Below, in pieces: positions 9,423 through 16,854 of a DNA stretch of 24,200 bases. This DNA comes from Verrucomicrobiota bacterium (lineage in GTDB: Bacteria; Verrucomicrobiota; Verrucomicrobiia; Opitutales; Opitutaceae), in the NCBI GenBank assembly GCA_023430825.1, contig JAEYYL010000435.1, positions 1-24,200 on the forward strand, in the 5' to 3' direction. The notes beneath the pieces were generated by a model, which saw nothing but the letters and a program-made list of their open reading frames with translations, was not told the DNA's origin and ran no database searches. The translations under genes were made by a program, and so were the position numbers. Positions within the stretch are counted from its first letter, which is position 1; each line of letters begins with the position of its first letter.

Positions 9423-9585
9423 ATCGGCGAGCGCTCCGCCGCCCGCGGCGCCGAAATCGCGCCTCTGGCTCTGGTTCGTGGCGGCGTTCGTGCTCCAGGC
9501 CGCCGCATGGATCGCGTGGTTCACGATCGCCGCGCAGCACAAGGTGGAGGAAGTCCCTCTCACGACCGGAGGCGCCCGCCCATGA
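9412..9585 (+). CDS. 57-aa single-helix membrane protein in the cbb3 locus
   Basis: This GTG-start frame overlaps the end of ccoG by 11 bp and encodes a proline/alanine-rich N-terminus. One transmembrane helix follows (about residues 18-40, LWLWFVAAFVLQAAAWIAWF), then a short tail AAQHKVEEVPLTTGG. The overlap, the coding-like residue usage and the position where FixH/CcoH lies in other cbb3 loci suggest a real gene. It is far shorter than CcoH (about 150 aa) and lacks its extracytoplasmic domain, so I do not assign that name. It might be a reduced functional counterpart. No clear Shine-Dalgarno is seen, and translation may be coupled to ccoG. Confidence 0.6.
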   Translation: MRAESASAPPPAAPKSRLWLWFVAAFVLQAAAWIAWFTIAAQHKVEEVPLTTGGARP

Positions 9586-9586
9586 T

Positions 9587-9670
9587 TGGCCGCAAAGAAG
9601 CGCAAAAGGCGCCCATGAGAATCGCCGTCGGCGCGGCCGCCTTCGCGCCTTCCGCGCGTCGCGGCGGCCA
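9587..9670. repeat. intergenic inverted repeat (GCAAAGAAGCGCAAAAGGCGC type)
   Basis: A 26-bp left arm (9587-9612, starting TGGCCGC) and a 26-bp right arm (9645-9670, ending GCGGCCA) are inverted copies with about 20 of 26 matches. They fill nearly the whole 93-bp gap between the 57-aa gene and the SafE-like gene. The arms are separated by 32 bp. This is probably a small mobile palindromic element inserted in the operon. It might form an mRNA stem without ending transcription. Confidence 0.72.
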
Positions 9671-9678
9671 TCTCTGAA

Positions 9679-10386
9679 ATGGAACTCGCCGCCGTCAACT
9701 CCCCGGCCGCCGCGTTCGTCGCCGGCCTCGTCACGAGCCTGCACTGCGCGGGCATGTGCGGGCCGCTCGCGTGTTCGCTGATGCCCGTGCGCGGGGCGGC
9801 CGGCCAACCGGCCGAGGACGGCACGACCGTGAGCACGGTTTATCACGTGTCGCGGATGGCTGGATACGCGCTGCTCGGCGCGCTGGCGGGCGGCCTCGGA
9901 AGCGCGCCGCTCGCGTGGATTTCGCAATCCGCGCTGCGCTGGCTGCCGTGGGTGCTGGTGTTCTTCTTCGTCGCCCTCGCGCTGCGCTGGGACCGGCATT
10001 TGCCGAAGCTCGCGGTGCTCGGCCGTTTCACCTGGAAGCTGCAAACCTGGACGCGCGGCCGATCGCGGGTCGAGGCCGCGGCGGCGATGGGACTCGCGAC
10101 GCCGTTGCTGCCCTGCGGGCCCCTTTACTTCATCGTCTCGCTCGCGCTGATCTCCGGCTCCGCGCTGCGCGGCGTGGAGTTCATGCTCGCGTTCGGTCTG
10201 GGCACCGTGCCGCTGCTGTGGCTCGCGCAATCGCAGTTTCACTGGGTGCGAAAGAAACTCTCGCCGCTCTGGCTCGACCGCACGCGCATGGCGCTGGCAC
10301 TCGGCACGGCGGTCGTCATCGGCTGGCGGCTGCGCGCCACGCTCGGGTTTCCCGGTCCGGATCCGACGAACTTCATCTGTCATTGA
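9679..10386 (+). CDS. SafE/DsbD-like membrane protein of the cbb3 assembly locus
   Basis: A 235-aa polytopic membrane protein of the 'sulfite exporter TauE/SafE' or DsbD_2 group. About six transmembrane helices are seen (near 10-30, 57-75, 86-103, 133-158, 164-183, 203-219). Conserved motifs are HCAGMCGPL (H22, C23, M26, C27) in helix 1 and PCGPLY (C146) in helix 4. Relatives are common between ccoG and ccoI-type genes, and they are thought to help metal or thiol handling during oxidase assembly rather than to export sulfite. The Cys/Met/His motif would suit copper. It is separated by 1 bp from ccoI, indicating one transcript. Confidence 0.85.
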   Translation: MELAAVNSPAAAFVAGLVTSLHCAGMCGPLACSLMPVRGAAGQPAEDGTTVSTVYHVSRMAGYALLGALAGGLGSAPLAWISQSALRWLPWVLVFFFVALALRWDRHLPKLAVLGRFTWKLQTWTRGRSRVEAAAAMGLATPLLPCGPLYFIVSLALISGSALRGVEFMLAFGLGTVPLLWLAQSQFHWVRKKLSPLWLDRTRMALALGTAVVIGWRLRATLGFPGPDPTNFICH

Positions 10387-10387
10387 G

Positions 10388-12958
10388 ATGAGCAACGCCA
10401 CCACGTTTTCCGATGCAGGGTCGGTCGCCGCTCCGGCCATCCGGCCGCGCGACGACGGTGCGGCGAAGCCGCGCGGGAAGCCGGTGTGCCGGCACTGCGG
10501 CGCGCCGCTGCTCGACGAGCGGATGCGCACCAGCGGCTTCTGCTGCTCGGGCTGCAGCTATGTTTACCGGCTCGTGCACGAACAGGGCCTCGCGGGGTAT
10601 TATCGGATCAAGGACGATGTCACCGCGCCGGCGGACGCTGCCGTCTTCCAGCCGCGCGATTACGCGTGGCTCGAGACCGCGCAAAAGGAGGCCGCGCGCG
10701 TTGCGGGCACGGCGATCCCCGAGCTCACGCTCGAGGTGCAGGGCATCTCCTGCGCCGGCTGCGTCTGGCTGATCGAGCGGGTGTTTCAACAGCAGCCCGG
10801 CGCGCGCGACATCAACGTCAACGCGCAATACGGCACGATGCGGCTGCGCTGGCTGCCCGGCGAGTTCTCCGCGGCCGAGTTTGCGCGGCGGTTGCAGGCG
10901 TTCGGCTACATCGCCGGCCCCCCGGGCGAGACGATCGCCGATCCGGAGAGTCGGGGGCTGGTGAAACGAATCGGGCTGTGCGCGGCCTTCGCGATGAACG
11001 TGATGCTGTTCTCGCTGCCGGTGTATTTCGGCATGGACCCCGGCTACGAATGGGCGGGCTTGTTCGGGTTGCTGTCGCTCGCGTTCGGCACGCTGAGCCT
11101 GCTCGTCGGCGGCGCGTATTTCATCACGCGAGCGATCCAGGCGCTGCGCGAGCGCGCGATGCACATCGACCTGCCGATCGCGCTCGGCATCGTCGGCGCG
11201 TATGCCGGTTCGCTCTACGGCTGGCTGGTGGGCGAGGAGCGGTTCATCTACTTCGATTTCGTTGCCACCTTCATCCTGCTGATGCTGATCGGTCGCTGGG
11301 CGCAGGTCGCCGCGGTCGAGCGCAACCGCCGCCGGTTGCTCAGCCACCAGCCGAAACCGCAACGCATCCGCGTCATCCGCGACAAAGCAGTAGGGCCGGT
11401 CTCCGACCTGCCCGAGGGCGGGTCACCGACCCGCCCTACCGATGTCGCAGCGCCGGTCGTTGACGTGCCACCTGAGTCTCTCGTCGCCGGCCAGAGCGTG
11501 CTGCTCGCCGTCGGACAAACGCTGCCAGTCGAATCGCGACTCGAAAGTGCGGACGCGACGTTTTCCCTCGCGTCGATCAACGGCGAATCCGAGCCGCGGG
11601 TGTTTCGCGCCGGCCAGCGCGTGCCGGCGGGGGCGGTCAACATCGGCCGCGCCGAACTCCGGCTCGCGACCTTGCAGGCCTGGAACGAATCGCTGCTCGC
11701 CCAACTGCTGCAGCCCGGCGAACGCGCCGGCACGCGGCATGTGCTTCTGGAGCGGATCGTGCGCGGCTATGTGATCGGCATTCTGTTGGTCGCGACGCTG
11801 TCCGGCCTGGGCTGGGCGATGACGACGGGCGATTTGTTGCACGCCGGCGCGGTGGTGACCGCGGTGCTGGTGGTCTCGTGCCCGTGTGCGATCGCGCTGG
11901 CGTTTCCGCTGGCCGACGAAATCGCGACGGTGGCGTTGCGCCGTCGCGGCGTGTTCGTGCGCGAAGGCGACCTGTGGGCGAAACTCTCGCGCGTGCGCAA
12001 ACTCGTCTTCGACAAGACCGGCACGCTCACCCTCGAGACGCCGGTGCTGCAGAACCCGGAAGCGTTGACCGCGTTGACGGAACCCGCGCGAGCGGCGCTG
12101 TTCGCGCTCGTGCGCGACAACCCGCATCCCGTCAGCCAATGCCTGCTCGAGCACCTGCTCGCCGCCCTCCCGACTGCACGCCCCGATGCACAAAGTAACC
12201 CAATGGGATACTTTGTGTCTCACGCGTTGGCCGAGGAAATCCGCGAGACGGCGGGTCACGGTGTGGAAGGTGTGATCGACGGCCGCCGGTGGACGCTCGG
12301 ACGGCCCGGCTGGCGCGACGACGGTGTGATCCAAAGTAAGCCATTGGGTTACTTTGTGCCGGGAGCGGGGACGGTGCTGGCGTGCGATGGGGCGGCGGTG
12401 GCGTGTTTCCAGTTTGCGGATACGGCGCGGCCGGATGCGCGGGCGGAGATTGCGGCGCTCGGCGGGGAGGGGTTTGCGACCTTCATTCTCAGCGGCGATC
12501 GGCGGGAGAAGGTGACGGCGCTCGCGACGGAACTCGGACTGCATCCCGATCACGCGGCGGGCGAATTGACGCCGCAGGAAAAGGCCGGATGGCTCGAGGC
12601 GCACGGCGCGGATGACGCGTTGATGCTCGGCGACGGGGCAAACGACAGCCTGGCGTTTGACCGCGCGTTGTGCCGGGGGACGCCGGTGATCCATCGCGGC
12701 GTGCTCGAGCGAAAGGCGGATTTTTATTACCTGGGCCGCGGCATCGGCGGATTGCGCGCATTATTTGCCGTGAACGTGCTGCGCCGGCGCACGCAGTGGG
12801 CGGTGCTGATTTTTTCGGTCGCTTACAACCTGCTCGCGGTCGGGCTCGCGGTGGCGGGGAGGATGAATCCGCTGGTCGCGGCGGCGCTCATGCCGATCAA
12901 CTCGCTGCTCACGCTGGCCATCGTGACAGGTGGGATGCGCGGGGCGTTTCGGCGGTAG
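10388..12958 (+). CDS. ccoI: copper-transporting P1B-type ATPase for cbb3 assembly (CcoI/FixI)
   Basis: An 856-aa P-type ATPase that supplies copper for the CuB site of the oxidase. The N-terminus has a cysteine-rich metal-binding segment (C34/C37, C52/C53/C56), then an HMA domain with CAGC (122-125). Transmembrane helices lie around 197-310, 455-510 and 795-850. CPC is at 498-500, DKTGT (D542) is the phosphorylation site, HP is at 580-581 in the nucleotide domain, and GDGANDS (748-754) is the hinge motif. Compared with the family, three short segments look inserted: residues 335-351 in the actuator domain, and QSNPMGYFV (602-610) and QSKPLGYFV (649-657) in the nucleotide-binding domain. Each coincides with a DNA palindrome and each keeps the frame. 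All catalytic motifs remain, so activity is likely. Confidence 0.96.
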   Translation: MSNATTFSDAGSVAAPAIRPRDDGAAKPRGKPVCRHCGAPLLDERMRTSGFCCSGCSYVYRLVHEQGLAGYYRIKDDVTAPADAAVFQPRDYAWLETAQKEAARVAGTAIPELTLEVQGISCAGCVWLIERVFQQQPGARDINVNAQYGTMRLRWLPGEFSAAEFARRLQAFGYIAGPPGETIADPESRGLVKRIGLCAAFAMNVMLFSLPVYFGMDPGYEWAGLFGLLSLAFGTLSLLVGGAYFITRAIQALRERAMHIDLPIALGIVGAYAGSLYGWLVGEERFIYFDFVATFILLMLIGRWAQVAAVERNRRRLLSHQPKPQRIRVIRDKAVGPVSDLPEGGSPTRPTDVAAPVVDVPPESLVAGQSVLLAVGQTLPVESRLESADATFSLASINGESEPRVFRAGQRVPAGAVNIGRAELRLATLQAWNESLLAQLLQPGERAGTRHVLLERIVRGYVIGILLVATLSGLGWAMTTGDLLHAGAVVTAVLVVSCPCAIALAFPLADEIATVALRRRGVFVREGDLWAKLSRVRKLVFDKTGTLTLETPVLQNPEALTALTEPARAALFALVRDNPHPVSQCLLEHLLAALPTARPDAQSNPMGYFVSHALAEEIRETAGHGVEGVIDGRRWTLGRPGWRDDGVIQSKPLGYFVPGAGTVLACDGAAVACFQFADTARPDARAEIAALGGEGFATFILSGDRREKVTALATELGLHPDHAAGELTPQEKAGWLEAHGADDALMLGDGANDSLAFDRALCRGTPVIHRGVLERKADFYYLGRGIGGLRALFAVNVLRRRTQWAVLIFSVAYNLLAVGLAVAGRMNPLVAAALMPINSLLTLAIVTGGMRGAFRR
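11390..11439. repeat. double-hairpin element inside the ccoI actuator domain
   Basis: Two inverted units lie side by side. The second, GGGCGGGTC-ACC-GACCCGCCC (11416-11436), is a perfect 9-bp stem. The first, GGGCCGGTC-TCC-GACCTGCCC (11393-11413), has one mismatch. Overall the 24-bp ends GTAGGGC... and ...GCCCTAC are inverted copies with about 19 of 24 matches. The element covers codons 335-351 exactly in phase and encodes V-G-P-V-S-D-L-P-E-G-G-S-P-T-R-P-T. It resembles a BIME made of two REP units. Confidence 0.82.
12189..12217. repeat. coding near-palindrome, copy 1 in ccoI (QSNPMGYFV)
   Basis: CACAAAGTA (12189-12197) and TACTTTGTG (12209-12217) form a perfect 9-bp arm pair. CCCA/TGGG pair inside it, leaving only a central A and one A-A mismatch unpaired. 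It is read in the ccoI frame as QSNPMGYFV (codons 602-610). AT-rich arms in this GC-rich gene mark it as foreign to the surrounding codon use. Confidence 0.85.
12332..12358. repeat. coding near-palindrome, copy 2 in ccoI (QSKPLGYFV)
   Basis: CAAAGTAAGCCATTGGGTTACTTTGTG-type element, 27 bp, in the same ccoI frame (codons 649-657, QSKPLGYFV). Reversed, it matches copy 1 at 25 of 27 positions, so the two copies are an inverted pair about 115 bp apart flanking codons 611-648. Both lie in loops of the nucleotide-binding domain. Confidence 0.85.
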
Positions 12959-12976
12959 GCGAAACGCGCTGCCAGG

Positions 12977-13062
12977 GTAGGAGCCTGCTTGCAGGCGATG
13001 GCGGGCGATCCCGCTGCGCACGCAGCGAGCCACTTCGGAATCGCCTGCGAGCAGGCTCCTAC
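12977..13062. repeat. inverted REP pair between ccoI and nifJ
   Basis: GTAGGAGCCTGCTTGCAGGC plus GAT (12977-12999) recurs inverted at 13040-13062 with 22 of 23 matches. The arms are separated by 40 bp that hold another small hairpin (GCTGCGCACGCAGC). Each arm itself contains GCCTGC/GCAGGC and can fold alone. The unit has the organisation of a REP pair (BIME) and closely resembles the GTAGGAGC...GCCGGCGAT-type REPs known from Pseudomonas. It starts 18 bp after the ccoI stop and may also act as a terminator or mRNA end stabiliser. Confidence 0.88.
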
Positions 13063-13197
13063 CTTGGAACCGATGCGACGGAGCCCACCGCGCCACGCTC
13101 GCAATCGACGCTTCACGAATGGCAATTTTCGCGCAGCGCCGCCCGGGGTTTCGCGGCATGATAAACGCGCGGTTTACCCGCAACGACGTCCACTCCC

Positions 13198-16100
13198 ATG
13201 CCCCAGCACGCCACCTCCGCCAATTTTGTCACCTGCGACGCCAACGAGGCCGTCGCTTCCGTCGCCTACCGGCTCAACGAGCTCATCGCGATCTATCCGA
13301 TCACGCCGTCGTCGACGATGGCCGAGGTCTGCGACGAGTGGGCCGCGCTGAAGAAGCCGAACCTGTGGGGCGAGGTGCCGCGCATCGTGGAAATGCAGTC
13401 GGAGGGCGGCGTCGCCGGTGCCGTCCACGGCGGGCTGCTCGGCGGAGCGTTGACGACGACGTTCACGGCATCGCAGGGCCTGCTGCTGATGATCCCGAAT
13501 CTTTACAAGATCGCGGGCGAGCTGCTGCCGTTCACGTTGCACGTGAGCGCGCGCGCGCTGGCGGCGCAGGGGTTGTCGATTTTCGGCGATCACCAGGACG
13601 TGATGGCGTGCCGCGCGACGGGCTGTGCGCTGCTGTGCAGCAATTCGGCGCAGGAAGCGCACGATCTCGCGCTCATCGCGCACGTGGCCAGCTACCGCGC
13701 GCGCGTGCCGTTCATCCATTTCTTCGATGGCTTCCGCACGTCGCACGAGGTGCAGAAGATCAAGCAGCTGTCCGATGCCGACATCCGCGCGGTGATCGAC
13801 GAGGAGGACATCGCGGCGTTTCGCTCGCGGGCGATGACGCCCGACCGGCCGACGCTGCGCGGCACGGCGCAGAATCCCGACGTTTATTTCCAGGGCCGCG
13901 AGGCGGTGAACCCGTTCTACCGCGATCTGCCCGGCATCGTGCAGGACACGATGGACAAGTTCGCGGCGGTCACGGGCCGGCGGCATCGGCTTTTTGATTA
14001 CTACGGGCACCCGGAGGCGGAGCGCGTCGTGGTCGCGATGGGCAGCAGCATCGAGACGCTGGCGGAGACGGCGGCGTGGCTCGGAACGCAGGGCGAGAAA
14101 GTCGGCGTGATTGCGGTGCGGCTGTTCCTGCCGTTCCACGTGAAATCGTTCCTGGCGGCGCTGCCATCGACGGTGAAGGCGATCGGCGTGCTCGATCGCA
14201 CGAAGGAGCCGGGCTCGATCGGCGAACCGCTTTACCTGAACGTGCTCGCCGCGCTGGCGGAGGGGCGTTCGCCGCTCGCGGGTTCCGCGCGCGTGATCGG
14301 CGGCCGCTATGGGCTCGGATCGAAGGAGTTCACGCCCGGGATGGCGAAGGCGGTATTCGATAATCTGGGACAGTGGGAGCCGAAGAATCATTTCACGGTC
14401 GGCATTCTCGACGACGTGTCGGGGACGTCGCTGCCGTTCGACGCGGATTTCGATCTCGAGGCGGCCGACGTGCGGCGCTGCGTGTTCGTGGGGCTCGGGG
14501 CGGACGGCACCGTGGGCGCGAACAAGAACTCGATCAAAATCATCGGCGAGCAGACGACGAACTACGCGCAAGGCTATTTCGTTTACGACTCGAAGAAGTC
14601 GGGCTCGATGACGACCTCGCACCTGCGGTTCGGGCCGCGGCCGATTCGGGCGCCGTATCTGATTCGCAACGCCGGCTTCGTGGCGTGCAGCCAGTTCAAC
14701 TTCATCGGGCGCACGGACGTGCTGGGCTTTGCGGCGCCGGGTGCGACGGTGCTGGTGAACTCGCCGTATTCCGCGGAAGAAACGTGGCGGAAACTGCCGC
14801 GCGAGTGGCAGACGACGCTGATCGCGAAGAAGCTCCGGCTGTTCGTGATCGATGCGACGGCGGTCGCGCAGGCGAGCGGCATGGGCCGCCGCACGAACAC
14901 CGTGCTGCAGACCTGTTTCTTTGCGTTGTCCGGCGTGCTGCCGCAGGAGGAGGCGATCGCGCAGATCAAGAAGGCGATCGCGAAAACCTACGGGAAGAAG
15001 GGCGAGCAGATCGTGAAGATGAACTACGCCGCGGTCGACGCGGCGCTGGCGGGCTTGCACGAAGTGGCAATCCCCGCGCATGAGGAGGCCGATGCGGTGG
15101 CGACGCTGCCGCCGAAGTATCCGGGCGCGTCGGAGTTTGTGTTGAAGGTCACGGCGAAGCTGCTGGCCAACGAAGGCGACCTGATGCCGGTGAGCGCGAT
15201 TCCGCTCGATGGCTGCTGGCCGACGGGCACGGCGCGGTTCGAGAAGCGCAACATCGCGCTCGAGGTTCCGCAGTGGGACGCGTCGATCTGCATCCAGTGC
15301 AACAAGTGCGCGCTGGTGTGTCCGCACGCGGCGATTCGCGCGAAGGTTTACGATCCCGCGGAACTCGCCGGCGCGCCGGCGGAGTTTGCGTCGACGAAGT
15401 TCCGCTCGAACGACAATCCCGGCCTGCTCTACACGATCCAGGTGGCACCGGAGGATTGCACGGGCTGCTCGCTCTGCGTTCAGGTGTGTCCGGCGAAGGA
15501 CAAGACCAACCCGCGCCACAAGGCGATCGACATGGTGGCGCAGCCGCCGCGGCTGGAGACCGACCGCGCGAACTGGGACTTCTTCCTGAAACTGCCGGAC
15601 CCCGATCGCACGAAGTTCGACACGACGACGGTGAAAGGCACGCAGTTGATGCCGCCGCTGATCGAGTTCTCGGGCGCGTGCGCGGGCTGCGGCGAAACGC
15701 CATATCTGAAACTGCTCACGCAGTTGATCGGCGACCGGCTCTTGATCGCGAACGCGACGGGCTGTTCGTCCATCTATGGCGGCAACCTGCCGACGACGCC
15801 GTATTGCACGAATGGAGACGGCCGCGGTCCGGCGTGGGCGAACTCGCTCTTCGAGGACAACGCGGAATTCGGCCTCGGGCTGCATCTCGCGGTGGAGCAG
15901 CGATCGCGCAGCGCGCGGGAACTGCTGCAACGGCTCGGCGGGCGAATCGGCGACGAGTTCGTCGGCGAGTTGCTGCGCGCGGACCAGACGAACGATATCG
16001 GCATCGCGGCGCAGCGGGCGCGCGTGGTGGCGTTGCGCGAGAAGCTGCGCACGGTCGCCGGATCGGATGCGACCAAACTCTTCGCGCTGGCGGACGATCT

Positions 16101-16854
16101 CGTGCGGAAGTCGGTCTGGATCGTCGGCGGCGACGGCTGGGCCTACGACATCGGCTACGGCGGGCTCGATCACGTGCTCGCCTCGGGCGCGAACGTGAAG
16201 GTGCTGGTGCTCGACACGGAGGTTTACTCGAACACCGGCGGGCAGTCGTCGAAGTCGACCCCGCTCGGCGCGGTGGCGAAGTTCGCCTCGGGCGGCAAGG
16301 GCGTGGCGAAGAAGGACCTCGCGCTGATGGCGATGCAATACGGCCACGTGTATGTGGCGCGGGTGGCGTTCGGCGCGAAGGACAACCAGACGGTGATGGC
16401 GTTGCGGGAAGCGGAGGCCTATGACGGGCCGGCGCTCGTCATCGCGTATTCGCACTGCATCGCGCACGGTTTCCCGCTGCACCTCGGGCTGGAGCAGCAG
16501 AAGCTCGCGGTGGACACGGGCTACTGGCCTCTCTTCCGCTACGATCCGCGGCTGGCGGCGAAGGGCGAGGCGGCGATGAAGCTCGACTCGGCGGCGCCGA
16601 AGACGGACCTCGCGAAGTTCATGGCGAACGAGACGCGCTTCGGCATCCTGCGCAACGTGGCGCCGGAGCGGGCGGACGAACTCGCGGCGCAGGCGCAGAC
16701 GCATGTGCGGCAGCACTACGCGCTGTATCAGCATCTCGCGGCGTCGGTGACGCCGAAGACCGAGCCGCCGCCGGCGAAGCTCGACCCGCCGCAGCGCGCG
16801 GGCGCACCGGCGACGCCGCCGGTCGTTCCGGCCAAGAACGGAGGTGTGTCATGA
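13198..16854 (+). CDS. nifJ: pyruvate:ferredoxin (flavodoxin) oxidoreductase
   Basis: A 1218-aa single-chain PFOR that converts pyruvate and CoA to acetyl-CoA, CO2 and reduced ferredoxin in the cytoplasm. The pyrimidine-binding domain starts at NEAVASVAYRLNELIAIYPITPSSTMAE (residues 15-42). The core domain II is around 260-390, and the gamma-type domain around 415-620 contains VGLGADGTVGANKNSIKI. The ferredoxin clusters are C698/C701/C704/C708 and C754/C757/C760/C764. The TPP domain has CAGCGET (C828, C831), C856 in ATGCSSIYGG and C1087 in SHCIAHG, the four expected ligands of the proximal cluster. It also has DTEVYSNTGGQSSKSTPLG. Length is normal for NifJ. It overlaps the next gene by ATGA. 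No FNR-type box was seen upstream. Confidence 0.97.
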   Translation: MPQHATSANFVTCDANEAVASVAYRLNELIAIYPITPSSTMAEVCDEWAALKKPNLWGEVPRIVEMQSEGGVAGAVHGGLLGGALTTTFTASQGLLLMIPNLYKIAGELLPFTLHVSARALAAQGLSIFGDHQDVMACRATGCALLCSNSAQEAHDLALIAHVASYRARVPFIHFFDGFRTSHEVQKIKQLSDADIRAVIDEEDIAAFRSRAMTPDRPTLRGTAQNPDVYFQGREAVNPFYRDLPGIVQDTMDKFAAVTGRRHRLFDYYGHPEAERVVVAMGSSIETLAETAAWLGTQGEKVGVIAVRLFLPFHVKSFLAALPSTVKAIGVLDRTKEPGSIGEPLYLNVLAALAEGRSPLAGSARVIGGRYGLGSKEFTPGMAKAVFDNLGQWEPKNHFTVGILDDVSGTSLPFDADFDLEAADVRRCVFVGLGADGTVGANKNSIKIIGEQTTNYAQGYFVYDSKKSGSMTTSHLRFGPRPIRAPYLIRNAGFVACSQFNFIGRTDVLGFAAPGATVLVNSPYSAEETWRKLPREWQTTLIAKKLRLFVIDATAVAQASGMGRRTNTVLQTCFFALSGVLPQEEAIAQIKKAIAKTYGKKGEQIVKMNYAAVDAALAGLHEVAIPAHEEADAVATLPPKYPGASEFVLKVTAKLLANEGDLMPVSAIPLDGCWPTGTARFEKRNIALEVPQWDASICIQCNKCALVCPHAAIRAKVYDPAELAGAPAEFASTKFRSNDNPGLLYTIQVAPEDCTGCSLCVQVCPAKDKTNPRHKAIDMVAQPPRLETDRANWDFFLKLPDPDRTKFDTTTVKGTQLMPPLIEFSGACAGCGETPYLKLLTQLIGDRLLIANATGCSSIYGGNLPTTPYCTNGDGRGPAWANSLFEDNAEFGLGLHLAVEQRSRSARELLQRLGGRIGDEFVGELLRADQTNDIGIAAQRARVVALREKLRTVAGSDATKLFALADDLVRKSVWIVGGDGWAYDIGYGGLDHVLASGANVKVLVLDTEVYSNTGGQSSKSTPLGAVAKFASGGKGVAKKDLALMAMQYGHVYVARVAFGAKDNQTVMALREAEAYDGPALVIAYSHCIAHGFPLHLGLEQQKLAVDTGYWPLFRYDPRLAAKGEAAMKLDSAAPKTDLAKFMANETRFGILRNVAPERADELAAQAQTHVRQHYALYQHLAASVTPKTEPPPAKLDPPQRAGAPATPPVVPAKNGGVS

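Noticed and set aside
7944..9836. Minus-strand open frame of 630 codons opposite ccoG
   Set aside because: It is a shadow of ccoG and its neighbours, with no motifs, and it crosses several plus-strand gene boundaries.
12189..13062. Possible CRISPR-like array from several short palindromes
   Set aside because: The units belong to different families, are inverted rather than direct, and have irregular spacing without unique spacers.
13174..16734. Very long open frame (1186 codons) antisense to nifJ on the minus strand
   Set aside because: It mirrors the nifJ codons in GC-rich DNA and is extremely rich in Arg, with no recognisable domain. NifJ on the plus strand has all expected motifs.
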